Of a DNA stretch of 12,793 nucleotides, positions 1-7,248 are shown piece by piece (positions within the stretch are counted from its first letter, which is position 1; each line of letters starts with the position of its first letter). Source of the stretch: Verrucomicrobiota bacterium (lineage in GTDB: Bacteria > Verrucomicrobiota > Verrucomicrobiia > Limisphaerales > UBA1100); NCBI GenBank assembly GCA_028872645.1, contig JAPKDK010000058.1, positions 1-12,793 on the forward strand, in the 5' to 3' direction. The position numbers and the translations under genes are program-made. The notes beneath the pieces are model-generated. The model was not told the DNA's origin and did not search any database. It saw nothing but the letters and a program-made list of their open reading frames with translations.

Positions 1-129
1 CCCGGCGATGTGCCCATCACCTTTGCCAACATCGAAAAAGCGCAGCGCCTCCTTGGCTACAATCCGCAAACAAAAATCGAAGACGGCATCCCACGCTTCA
101 TCGAGTGGTTTCGCCAGCAAACCGTCTGA
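1..129 (+). CDS. NAD-dependent nucleotide-sugar epimerase, C-terminal fragment
   Basis: Only the last 42 residues lie in the window; the frame is open from base 1 to the TGA at 127-129. The visible tail reads GDVPITFANIEKAQRLLGYN, then PQTKIEDGIPRFIEWFR. This closely matches the C-terminal end of extended short-chain dehydrogenase/reductase epimerases of the UDP-glucuronate 4-epimerase (CapI/WbpP-like) type, where a G-D-V-P-x-T-x-A-x-I-x-K-A stretch is followed by LGY-x-P and a GI-x-x-F-x-x-W helix. Those enzymes interconvert UDP-sugars in the cytoplasm to supply exopolysaccharide or lipopolysaccharide synthesis. The two genes that follow on the same strand, a methyltransferase and a flippase, fit that pathway. 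The Rossmann domain and the catalytic Tyr-Lys pair are outside the window, so substrate specificity cannot be judged. Confidence 0.8.
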   Translation, partial: PGDVPITFANIEKAQRLLGYNPQTKIEDGIPRFIEWFRQQTV

Positions 130-131
130 CA

Positions 132-974
132 ATGCTTGCTGAGTTTGTTTACTGTTATTTGCTCCGTCCTTGGCCGTTGCGGCCGCTGGCGAATTGGGCC
201 ATTCGGCAGCTGTTGCCGGCGCAGGTCAACTTTGGTGAAGCGGTGGTGGTGCTCAATCCTGATGACCCCGTCGTCTCCGGCGCACTGCACTTTGGCGTGT
301 ACGAAAAGGCGGAGACCAAATTTTTCCAAACGGCTTGTCGAAAAGGGATGACCTTTCTCGATGTGGGCGCGAACGTCGGCTACTACACCGCCCTCGCCGC
401 GCGCGCCGTTGGGCCCACCGGAAAAATCATCGCGCTGGAGCCTGATCCTGAGAGCTTCAAATACCTCGAGCAAACCATCGCCGCCAACGGCACAGAAAAC
501 GTGCAAGCCTTTCCCGTGGCCGCCTCCGACGCGCCGGCCACGTTGCCGCTTTACATTTCCGCTGATAACCGCGGCGACAATCGCCTGTACGCGCCAGGCG
601 AATCCCGCCCGCAAGTCGAAGTGAAAGCCGTGGCCACAGATGCGTTACTTGCCGAAAACAAAATCAACACCGTCGATCTCATCAAAATCGATGTGCAAGG
701 CTACGAACCCAAAGTCATCGCCGGTTTGCGCGATACCATCACGCGCTCGCCGAACCTCACGCTGCTCACCGAGTTTTGGCCCAAAGGGATTCGCGATGCA
801 GGCGGCGACTCACAGGAATTTCTCAATTCCCTCCGCGACCTCGGCCTCACGCTGCACGAGTTAAGGGCCGACGGCGAACTCATTAAACTTACGGATGACG
901 TCGATTTAATCGCCCGCCATCAAGGCCGGCGTTACACCAATCTCGTCGGTCGCAAGGGAGGTAAACAAAACTGA
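132..974 (+). CDS. FkbM-family SAM-dependent methyltransferase
   Basis: This is a 280-residue cytoplasmic protein when started at the ATG at 132, two bases after the epimerase stop. An in-frame GTG at 105 would add nine residues and overlap the epimerase, so I prefer ATG 132. Neither start has a strong Shine-Dalgarno sequence. The class-I SAM-binding motif FLDVGANVGYYT is at residues 75-86, the acidic post-II motif LEPD at 102-105, and the FkbM signature IDVQGYE at 186-192. FkbM-type enzymes O-methylate hydroxyl groups on sugars or secondary metabolites. Between a nucleotide-sugar epimerase and a flippase, methylation of a polysaccharide residue or lipid-linked glycan is the likely role, by context. 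The stop TGA shares a base with the next gene's ATG. The acceptor cannot be read from sequence. Confidence 0.88.
   Translation: MLAEFVYCYLLRPWPLRPLANWAIRQLLPAQVNFGEAVVVLNPDDPVVSGALHFGVYEKAETKFFQTACRKGMTFLDVGANVGYYTALAARAVGPTGKIIALEPDPESFKYLEQTIAANGTENVQAFPVAASDAPATLPLYISADNRGDNRLYAPGESRPQVEVKAVATDALLAENKINTVDLIKIDVQGYEPKVIAGLRDTITRSPNLTLLTEFWPKGIRDAGGDSQEFLNSLRDLGLTLHELRADGELIKLTDDVDLIARHQGRRYTNLVGRKGGKQN
956..961 (+). promoter_or_regulatory. Ribosome binding site for the flippase gene
   Basis: GGGAGG lies 12 nt before the ATG at 974, inside the 3' end of the methyltransferase gene. It is the clearest Shine-Dalgarno sequence in the first operon. It supports ATG 974 as the start although this overlaps the upstream TGA (TGATG). 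Confidence 0.6.
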
Positions 975-2284
975 TGGCCGCCGAGGAATCCAAACTCGCC
1001 TTCCTGCGCCAAAGCGGCTGGCTCGCCCTCGCCACCGGCATCGCCGGCCTCACTTCGTACGCGGTTCACCCGTTCATCAAAGACGCTAAGGCCGAGTATG
1101 GCGCGTTCACCGCGATGCTGCAGTTGCTCAACCTCATCGCCATTCCGGCCATCGGTTTGCAAGCCGTCTTCACGCATAAAGCGGCGGAGGCGAAGACGGA
1201 CGACGATCACAAGCGCCTCGCGCGCGAGCAAATCGCCATCGGCACCGTTGTATTTGCGTTGGCGGTGGTGGCGTTCGCGTGGGTGTATTTCAAAGGCAAC
1301 GCACTGGCGGCTTCGATGAAACTGCCGTCGCTCAACGTGTTGTCGGTTACCCTTGCCTCGGGCGTGTTCGCGCTGTTGTTGCCGATGGTGTACGGGGTGC
1401 TGCAGGGGCGTCAGCGATTTTTCTGGCTCGGTTGGGCGATGCTCTCGCTGGGCGTGGTTCGCTTGGCCGCGGCGGCCGGATTGGTCCATTCGTATGGCTC
1501 CTCGGCACTCAACGGCATGGTGGGTGTGGGGCTTGGGTTCGCGTGCGCTTTCCTTATTGCAGTCGCCACTTCGGGATTGCCCTCGCTCGCACCCTGCGAA
1601 TGGCTGCCGTGTGTTACACAAGTCAACTGGCGCGATTTGGTGCGGCGCTTCATCCCCCTGTCGCTTGGCGGTGGCGCGGTGATTTATATGATGAGCGTGG
1701 ACATGATTGTGGTGCAGTGGTTTTTTGACGGAGAACAAACTGGCTATTACGCGGCGGCTGGAATGATTGGCCGCGCGCTGATTTTTTTCGTGGGCCCAAT
1801 GGTGATGGTGATGTTTCCAAAAATTGTGCGCAGTCGCGCGGAGCAAAAACCAACCGACGTGCTGAAGCTCACGCTACTGCTCACCGCCGTCTTGTGCGTG
1901 GTGGCGGGGGTGCTTGGCTTGCTGGTGCCGGAATTGCCGTTGAAAATAATGTACGACAAATCATATTTCGTCGTGGCCCCATTGGTCACGTGGTTCATTT
2001 GGGCGATGGTGCCGCTGGCGCTGGGCGTGGTGCTGGTGAATAACCTCCTCGCCCGCAGCGACTATGCCGTGGCGTATGCGCTGCCGTTGGTGTGCGCGGG
2101 CTACACTATTGCCTTGGTGCAAGCCGCGCCGGGGTTGGTCGCGCAAACAGCGGATTTCAATGTGCACGCGTACCTCGGCGTTACGAAAACCATTGGCGCG
2201 GGCAATCTCGCTTTCCTCGCCGTGGCGTGCATCTTCACTTGGCTCCACTACCGCCACGAGCCGAACGAGGCGGAGGCGCATTGA
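974..2284 (+). CDS. Polysaccharide flippase-like membrane protein (Wzx/MOP superfamily)
   Basis: This 436-residue protein is very hydrophobic, with about 10-12 likely membrane segments, for example near residues 45-65, 88-107, 122-142, 150-172, 180-200, 228-247, 258-282, 298-318, 335-357, 366-388 and 405-423. The stretch from SVDMIVVQWFF (241-251) through the G-Y-Y-A-A-A segment (257-262) to the FPKI at 281-284 resembles the central part of oligosaccharide flippases of the MOP superfamily (Wzx/PST type). There an Asp in a helix is followed by a 'G-x-Y-x-A-A' turn and a 'x-x-x-F-P-x-x' motif. Such proteins move lipid-linked saccharides across the inner membrane. The start overlaps the methyltransferase stop by one base and is preceded by a good ribosome binding site. 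The family is clear; the substrate is not. The 3' end overlaps the oppositely oriented glycosyltransferase gene. Confidence 0.78.
   Translation: MAAEESKLAFLRQSGWLALATGIAGLTSYAVHPFIKDAKAEYGAFTAMLQLLNLIAIPAIGLQAVFTHKAAEAKTDDDHKRLAREQIAIGTVVFALAVVAFAWVYFKGNALAASMKLPSLNVLSVTLASGVFALLLPMVYGVLQGRQRFFWLGWAMLSLGVVRLAAAAGLVHSYGSSALNGMVGVGLGFACAFLIAVATSGLPSLAPCEWLPCVTQVNWRDLVRRFIPLSLGGGAVIYMMSVDMIVVQWFFDGEQTGYYAAAGMIGRALIFFVGPMVMVMFPKIVRSRAEQKPTDVLKLTLLLTAVLCVVAGVLGLLVPELPLKIMYDKSYFVVAPLVTWFIWAMVPLALGVVLVNNLLARSDYAVAYALPLVCAGYTIALVQAAPGLVAQTADFNVHAYLGVTKTIGAGNLAFLAVACIFTWLHYRHEPNEAEAH
2235..2284. other. Convergent 3' coding overlap, flippase (+) and glycosyltransferase (-)
   Basis: The last 16 codons and the stop of the flippase are antisense to the last codons and the stop of the glycosyltransferase. 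In this stretch the glycosyltransferase encodes a Pro/Arg/Ser/Gly-rich tail (APPPRSARGGSGAK) that looks like read-through sequence rather than a folded domain. No terminator hairpin is visible for either gene. Confidence 0.8.
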
Positions 2285-3086
2285 GTTTAAGGTACAGCCA
2301 AGTTTCCAGCGGACGCAACGGCCGTAGCCATTTGTAAAACGGTGAGTGCACCAATCGCAACCGCACCACGGAAAGAAACATAACAAGCGATAACCGCCAA
2401 AGATTGGCGGTGACCTTGGAGCCGAGTTGATCCGTCCATTCGATGGGCACCTCTTTCACTGTGTGCCCCGCGCGGCGCAGTGAGAAAAGCAGGTTTACGT
2501 CAAACGCAAGGTCGGCAATGCGCAGCGTTTCCAAAACATCTTCCAACGCCTCGCGGCGCATCACTTTGGCGGGGCATTGCGTGTCGCGAATGCCCATCCA
2601 AAAAAGCGCCGACACAATCGTGTGAAACCCGCGACTAAACACCCGCCGCAACGGCGATTGGCTTTGGTGCAAAACCGAGCCGGGTAACCAGCGCGAGCCG
2701 ATCACGCAATCGGCTTCGCCCGCCGCGCAGCGCGTGGCCAATTCGTGAAACGCACTCGCCGGCGTGGCGCCGTCGGCATCCACATAACCGGTCAGCACCG
2801 CCTTGGCCTCGGCGGCACGTTTGAAGCCTTCGATGAGCGCGCCGCCTTTTCCAATGGGTTCGTCAAAATTCAACGGCTCAATCTCGTGGAATTCCTCGGC
2901 AATTTTTTTTACCACGCCCAAGGTGTCATCGCGGCAGCCGTTGAGTACCACCACGGCGCGGAATTCGCCCGCGTAATTTTCCCGAAAATACTCCGCATAA
3001 TCGCGCAGCACGGGACCAATGCGTTCCTCCTCGTTGTAAGCGGGGATGAGCAGCAGCACGCTGGGTTGGTCGGGCGCGTTGGCCAT
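2235..3086 (-). CDS. Family 2 glycosyltransferase, dolichyl-phosphate-glucose synthase-like
   Basis: This is a 283-residue GT-A glycosyltransferase without an evident signal peptide. The N-terminus LLLIPAYNEEERI (residues 11-23) is the nucleotide-binding strand of GT2 enzymes. It is followed by VVVLNGCRDDT (45-55), GKGGAL (79-84), the metal-binding DADG (103-106) and a DTQCPAKVMRR segment (168-178). The last, with KEVPIEW (211-217), is typical of polyprenyl-phosphate sugar transferases (Alg5/DPM1-like). The C-terminal region (about 228-265) is amphipathic and may associate with the membrane. The likely reaction is sugar transfer from a nucleotide sugar to a polyprenyl phosphate. ATG 3086 overlaps the priA stop as TGATG; a GTG one codon upstream is also possible. 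The gene is co-oriented with priA but functionally closer to the converging polysaccharide genes. The donor sugar is unknown. Confidence 0.85.
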   Translation of the reverse strand: MANAPDQPSVLLLIPAYNEEERIGPVLRDYAEYFRENYAGEFRAVVVLNGCRDDTLGVVKKIAEEFHEIEPLNFDEPIGKGGALIEGFKRAAEAKAVLTGYVDADGATPASAFHELATRCAAGEADCVIGSRWLPGSVLHQSQSPLRRVFSRGFHTIVSALFWMGIRDTQCPAKVMRREALEDVLETLRIADLAFDVNLLFSLRRAGHTVKEVPIEWTDQLGSKVTANLWRLSLVMFLSVVRLRLVHSPFYKWLRPLRPLETWLYLKLNAPPPRSARGGSGAK

Positions 3087-5293
3087 CACGAAAGATTTAC
3101 GGGGTCGATGTCGATGGTCAAGGCTACGTCGTCGGGCAAGGTCAGCTGGGTGTCGATGAGGGCGAGGTGGCGGCTCAGCGCGCTCATTTTGCCGAGGCGC
3201 AGCATGATTTGATAGCGATAAAAATTTTCCGCACGCAACAATGGCGCGGGCGCGGGGCCGGCGATGACGAGGTCGGGCAATTTCGGGATGAGTTTTTCCA
3301 ACTCGCGTTTGATGTGGTCGGCGGAGAATTTCACCTTGTCTTCATTGCGCCCGCGAATGGTGAGCAACGCCGCGCGCGTGAACGGCGGATACAAAAGCTG
3401 CTCGCGAAATTCCATCTCGGCCTCGAAGTAGCCCTCGAAATCGTGGCGGCGCGCAAACTGGACGGCCGGATGCACGGGCGAAAAAGTCTGCACCACCACT
3501 TCGCCTTCCACATCACCACGGCCCGCGCGGCCGGCTACTTGGGTGAGCAGTTGGAAGGTGCGCTCGCCCGCACGGAAATCAGCGAGGTGCAAACTGGTGT
3601 CCGCATACACAATGCCCACCAGCGTGACGCGCGGGAAGTGCAGGCCTTTGGCAATCATTTGCGTGCCAACGAGAATGTCAATTTTGCCGCGCTGAAAGTC
3701 TCCGAGGATGCGGCGGAAATCGTCCTTGCGCTTGAGCGCGTCGGAATCCATTCGGCACACGTTTGCTTTGGGAAAGAGTTTGCGCAAAACGTCCTCCACC
3801 TTTTCCGTGCCGAGCCCGTGAAACCGAATCTTGGGCGAGCGGCATTTCTCATTCGGACAACGCTGCGGCGCGTGGTCGCGGTGGCCGCAAATATGACAAC
3901 GGAGCGATTGCTCGTGCCGATGGTACGTGAGTGACAGACTGCAATTTGGGCACTCGGCCACGAGCCCGCAATCGGGGCACTGCATCGAAGTGGCAAAGCC
4001 GCGCCGATTGAGAAACAAAATGGTTTGCTCGCCCGCCTCGAGCCGATGGTGAATGGCGTCCTTGAGGCGCTGCGAAAAAATCGGCGGCCCTTTGTCACCC
4101 TTGGATTTTTCCGTGCGCATATCCAGCACGCGCACGAGCGGCATTCGTTTGTCATCCACGCGGCTCGGCATTTTGAGCAGCGTGTATTTGCCGCGCTTGG
4201 CGTTGTGATAACTTTCCAGTGAAGGCGTGGCCGAGCCGAGCACCACCGTCGCCCCCTCGCGCTGGCCGCGCACCACGGCCACATCGCGCGCGTGATAGCG
4301 CGGAGCTTCTCCTTGTTTGTAAGAATGCTCGTGTTCCTCGTCCACAATGATGAGCCCCAGCGGCTCCACCGGTGCAAAGATGGCCGAGCGAGCGCCGATG
4401 ACAATCTTTGCGCGACCCTGCCGAATCTTGTGCCATTCATCGTGGCGTTCGCCTGCGGAAAGATGACTGTGCAGCACCGCCACCAAAGTCTGCAACGGCC
4501 CGCTGCTAAATCGCGCCTTAAAGCGCTCCACCGTCTGCGGCGTTAGCGAAATTTCCGGCACCAGCACGATGGCCCCTTTCCCCTCCTCCAAAGCCCGCGC
4601 AATTGCCTGCAAATAAACCTCCGTTTTCCCGCTCCCCGTAACGCCGTGCAAAAGAAAAACCCTCCCACTTTCCACCCTAATCTTTTCCAACGCCTTCGCC
4701 TGCTCGGGGTTGAGTTTCAATGGCGTGGTAGGGATGAATTGTTCGTTGGCGTAAGGATCGCGCTCGGTGATTTGCGGGGCGATTTCGATGAGGTTTTTGT
4801 CTTCGAGCTTGCGGACGGTTTGGGCGGTGGTGCCGGTGAGGCGCAGCAATTCCTGCAACGCAATGGAGCGGTGCTCCTTGATGACGTGATAGATTTCCGT
4901 TTGCCGTTTGGTCAACGCGTCAATGCCGTCCGCGCCGGGCATCACGCGCGCAAAGAGGCGTTCGCGCCAGCCATCTTGTTCCTTGCGAATGGCATCGGGC
5001 AGCACGCTTTTGAGGGCGGTTTCGGGCGCGCAGCAATAATAATCGGCCATCCAACGCGCCAGCTCCAGCACGCGTGGGGTGACCAGCGATTGCGCGCCGA
5101 TGACTTTGAGAATGGGTTTGAGCGTTTCGAATGTGGAGGACTCCGCCAGCGCTGTCACGCAGCCGAGCACCTGCCGCCGTCCGAAGGGCACTTTCACGCG
5201 CGTGCCCACCTCAACGCGTCCGGCGAATTCCGGCGGGATGAGGTAATCGAATTCCCTGCGCAAGGCAATTTCCAGTGTCACGCGTGCGACCAC
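3086..5293 (-). CDS. priA: Primosomal replication restart helicase PriA (PriA/N')
   Basis: This complete 735-residue protein matches the usual PriA length. The N-terminal 3' DNA-binding domain begins immediately (ARVTLEIALRREFDYLIP, residues 3-20), which supports the GTG start at 5293. The superfamily-2 helicase core has Walker A GVTGSGKT (217-224), Walker B DEEH (318-321), GSATP (353-357) and the QVAGRAGRG motif VI (585-593). Eight zinc-binding cysteines sit at 439, 442, 448, 451, 466, 469, 479 and 484, the two-zinc insertion specific to PriA. The protein reloads the replicative helicase at stalled forks and D-loops in the cytoplasm. It is the first gene of a two-gene unit with the glycosyltransferase, whose ATG overlaps its TGA. 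All key residues seem intact. ruvCA-type recombination genes lie nearby, but in a separate unit. Confidence 0.96.
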   Translation of the reverse strand: MVARVTLEIALRREFDYLIPPEFAGRVEVGTRVKVPFGRRQVLGCVTALAESSTFETLKPILKVIGAQSLVTPRVLELARWMADYYCCAPETALKSVLPDAIRKEQDGWRERLFARVMPGADGIDALTKRQTEIYHVIKEHRSIALQELLRLTGTTAQTVRKLEDKNLIEIAPQITERDPYANEQFIPTTPLKLNPEQAKALEKIRVESGRVFLLHGVTGSGKTEVYLQAIARALEEGKGAIVLVPEISLTPQTVERFKARFSSGPLQTLVAVLHSHLSAGERHDEWHKIRQGRAKIVIGARSAIFAPVEPLGLIIVDEEHEHSYKQGEAPRYHARDVAVVRGQREGATVVLGSATPSLESYHNAKRGKYTLLKMPSRVDDKRMPLVRVLDMRTEKSKGDKGPPIFSQRLKDAIHHRLEAGEQTILFLNRRGFATSMQCPDCGLVAECPNCSLSLTYHRHEQSLRCHICGHRDHAPQRCPNEKCRSPKIRFHGLGTEKVEDVLRKLFPKANVCRMDSDALKRKDDFRRILGDFQRGKIDILVGTQMIAKGLHFPRVTLVGIVYADTSLHLADFRAGERTFQLLTQVAGRAGRGDVEGEVVVQTFSPVHPAVQFARRHDFEGYFEAEMEFREQLLYPPFTRAALLTIRGRNEDKVKFSADHIKRELEKLIPKLPDLVIAGPAPAPLLRAENFYRYQIMLRLGKMSALSRHLALIDTQLTLPDDVALTIDIDPVNLS

Positions 5294-5383
5294 GCCAGCA
5301 GCTTTGCCTCGCCGCGTGGCGGGGGCGAGCCCAATGAATTAACAGACCTCGACGCCGCGCCATGCTTCGCCTAAAATCATCCC
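5294..5383. promoter_or_regulatory. Divergent intergenic spacer, priA / lytic transglycosylase
   Basis: This 90-bp gap is the largest non-coding stretch in the window and must hold the promoters or leaders of both divergent genes. It is GC-rich near priA and more AT-rich around 5334-5346 and 5371-5380. I cannot assign a convincing -35/-10 pair to either gene. Confidence 0.4.
5308..5329. other. Inverted repeat in the priA leader
   Basis: CTCGCC (5308-5313) and GGCGAG (5324-5329) can form a 6-bp GC stem with a 10-nt loop. An alternative internal CCGC/GCGG pairing is also possible. It lies 15 nt upstream of the priA GTG, so it would be in the mRNA leader and could hinder ribosome access or mark an operator. 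The stem is short and may be chance in GC-rich DNA. Confidence 0.3.
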
Positions 5384-5935
5384 GTGAAGCTGAGGATTTG
5401 GCTTATTATTTTGATCGTGCTGGTGATAGACGCCGTCATTTTGTGGTGGTGGCAGGGCTACCGACTGGCGCGCAGTCAGGACGCGGTGATTCGCGCCGCC
5501 GCCGAGCATTACGATGTGGCCCCCGCGCTCGTGAAAGCCGTGGTGTGGCGCGAGAGCCGGTTCGATGCCGACGCGCGCGGCACCTCGGGCGAGCTGGGCC
5601 TGATGCAAATCCGCGCCGCCGCCGCCGGCGAATGGGCTGAGGCGGCGGGCATTAGCGATTTTCATCACGCCCATTTGCTAAACTCCACCAGCAACACCCT
5701 CTGCGGCGCGTGGTATTTGCACAAACTCATCGACCGCTATCAACACACCGACGATCCAGTCGCTTATGCGCTGGCCGATTACAATGCCGGTCGCTCGAAT
5801 GTGCTGAAGTGGAACAACGACGCAGCGGAAACCAACAGCGCCGCCTTTATTGAAAATATCGATTTCCCAACAACCAAAGAATACGTGAAATCTGTGAAAG
5901 AAAAATTCGAGGCATTTCAGGAGCAGCTTGAGTAA
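5384..5935 (+). CDS. Membrane-anchored lytic transglycosylase, SLT domain
   Basis: This 183-residue protein starts at GTG 5384; the in-frame stop TAA at 5372-5374 excludes longer forms. Residues 4-24 form an uncleaved signal anchor (LRIWLIILIVLVIDAVILWWW, with no lipobox Cys). The rest is a single goose-type lysozyme-like SLT domain (PF01464 type). The catalytic Glu is in WRESRF (Glu57), followed by GELGLMQI (69-76), the ADYNAG motif (131-136) and a late TTKEYV motif (163-168), all in the Slt70/MltC-like order. The enzyme would cleave the MurNAc-GlcNAc bond of peptidoglycan on the periplasmic side, giving 1,6-anhydro products. It is small, with no extra binding domain. It is divergent from priA and convergent with the acyltransferase gene, with a 21-bp gap and no obvious terminator. 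Confidence 0.9.
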   Translation: MKLRIWLIILIVLVIDAVILWWWQGYRLARSQDAVIRAAAEHYDVAPALVKAVVWRESRFDADARGTSGELGLMQIRAAAAGEWAEAAGISDFHHAHLLNSTSNTLCGAWYLHKLIDRYQHTDDPVAYALADYNAGRSNVLKWNNDAAETNSAAFIENIDFPTTKEYVKSVKEKFEAFQEQLE

Positions 5936-5956
5936 AAGTCAACCCGTTGCTTCCTT

Positions 5957-6646
5957 TCAGTCTTCCGTCAACGCATCCATCCGTTCCTGTAATGTCCGGC
6001 GGGCCGCTTCGCGTTCTATATTATCCGCGTCGCGCGGCACGTGCACCATTTCACCGATGCGAATATTGCAGCGCGAAAAGGGGAACGGCAATTTGAATGC
6101 ATCCCAGCTGTTAAATTCTTTTTTCCACTCAACCGTCGCCGAGGCGGGCACGATGGGGAGGCCGGTGATTTGCGCGAGCATGACCGCGCCGGGCTGCACC
6201 TCATAGCGCGGGCCGCGCGGGCCGTCGGGGGTGATGGCAAAGTCGTAGCCGCGTTTTGCCCACGAATTGAGTTCGCGCAACGCTTGTGCGCCGCGTCGGC
6301 TGGAGGAGCCGAGCACCGGCTGTATGCCGTGATACTCCATCACCCGCGCGAGAATGGCGCCGTCTTTACTCGCACTCACCAACGCAGCCAAACGGCGGTG
6401 CGGTTGGCGGGCGAGAAAAAATTTCCGGTACGCCGGAGGCGCCAGTAGCAAACGGTTGTGCCACAGGCTGAAGATTACCTGCCGGTTTCCAATCGCCGCC
6501 AAGGTATCGGAGGCGTTCTCGAGTTTCAGTCGCCAAGTGCTGTCAAACAGCCGCGTGACGCTAAGGGCCGCCGCAGCCGCCAGCGCGCCGTGCCAGCGCA
6601 GGGTTTGCGGAACCACCACTCCGGATTTTCGGGCGGGTGTGGTCAT
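5957..6646 (-). CDS. DUF374 / lysophospholipid acyltransferase-like protein
   Basis: This 229-residue protein resembles the DUF374 branch (PF04028) of the LPLAT acyltransferase superfamily. Visible motifs are SLWHNRLLL (60-68) with the catalytic-type His63, SASKDG (91-96) with Asp95, VLGSSSRRG (111-119) and ITPDGPRGPR (138-147). The H-plus-D spacing is longer than the HX4D of PlsC, as is usual for DUF374. A weak hydrophobic segment (21-33) could contact the membrane. In related enzymes the role is acylation of a lipid A precursor or other glycolipid at the inner membrane face, but DUF374 proteins are poorly characterised. The ATG at 6646 overlaps the ruvA stop by 4 bp (ATGA), so translation is probably coupled to ruvA. 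Confidence 0.85.
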   Translation of the reverse strand: MTTPARKSGVVVPQTLRWHGALAAAAALSVTRLFDSTWRLKLENASDTLAAIGNRQVIFSLWHNRLLLAPPAYRKFFLARQPHRRLAALVSASKDGAILARVMEYHGIQPVLGSSSRRGAQALRELNSWAKRGYDFAITPDGPRGPRYEVQPGAVMLAQITGLPIVPASATVEWKKEFNSWDAFKLPFPFSRCNIRIGEMVHVPRDADNIEREAARRTLQERMDALTED

Positions 6647-7239
6647 TTACCTTTTTGCAACGCGGCGCGTACCAGCGCATCCACCGGCTGGTTCGGGCCC
6701 AGCATCGTGATGGCGGCGCGGATGGAATCCTGCGCGTCCTTCGGCTTGGAGCCGAGCGCGATGAGCGCGGAGATGGCGTCGGCCATTTTTTGGTCATCGG
6801 CGTTTTGAGGGAAGTTTGGATCCAGCGAGGCATCTTCGCCGAGTTTATCTTTCAATTCCACCACAATGCGTTCGGCGGTTTTTTTGCCAACCCCGCTGAT
6901 GCACGAAAGAGCTTTCACATCGCCGTGGGCAACAGCCGCGCGAAAGGATGTTGGCGTGGTACCACTCAAAACCTTCACCGCCAGTTTCGGCCCAATGCCG
7001 CTCACGTGGCGGATGAGCAATCGGAAAAGGTCGCGCTCAGTCTCGGTGCTGAAGCCGTACAGCACGTGCGCATCATCGCGGATGGCCAAGTGCGTGAGCA
7101 GCATCACCTCGCCGCCGGGCAGCGGCAGCTTGTCGAATGACGACAACGGGATGAGCACTTCGTAGCCCACGCCGTTCACATCGATGACTACCTGCGTGGG
7201 CAGCGCCTCGGCCAGTTTACCTTTGAGAAATGAAATCAT
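6643..7239 (-). CDS. ruvA: Holliday junction branch migration protein RuvA
   Basis: This 198-residue protein is full length for RuvA. It has the N-terminal OB-fold domain (MISFLKGKL, then VVIDVNGVGYEV at 17-28) and the acidic pin residues Asp55-Asp56 in AIRDDAHVLYGF (52-63). Two helix-hairpin-helix motifs follow at 79-91 (VSGIGPKLAVKVL) and 114-133 (ISGVGKKTAERIVV and following). The C-terminal domain III (about 148-196), which contacts RuvB, is separated by an acidic linker. As a tetramer RuvA binds four-way junctions in the cytoplasm and loads the RuvB motor. It follows ruvC by 9 nt and overlaps the DUF374 gene by 4 bp. ruvB is not adjacent in this window. Confidence 0.97.
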   Translation of the reverse strand: MISFLKGKLAEALPTQVVIDVNGVGYEVLIPLSSFDKLPLPGGEVMLLTHLAIRDDAHVLYGFSTETERDLFRLLIRHVSGIGPKLAVKVLSGTTPTSFRAAVAHGDVKALSCISGVGKKTAERIVVELKDKLGEDASLDPNFPQNADDQKMADAISALIALGSKPKDAQDSIRAAITMLGPNQPVDALVRAALQKGK

Positions 7240-7248
7240 CCGCGGCGG

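Noticed and set aside
57..614. Open frame of 185 codons on the minus strand
   Set aside because: It is antisense to the epimerase tail and the FkbM methyltransferase; composition and lack of motifs indicate a shadow frame.
932..1846. Open frame of 304 codons on the minus strand with a His-rich N-terminal stretch
   Set aside because: It is antisense to the flippase, whose sense frame has clear membrane segments and family motifs. The His/Arg-rich composition is what GC-rich reverse-complement reading of hydrophobic codons gives.
4646..5374. Open frame of 242 codons on the plus strand, reaching into the spacer before the lytic transglycosylase
   Set aside because: It is antisense to the start of priA and has no motif or ribosome site that would make it a gene.
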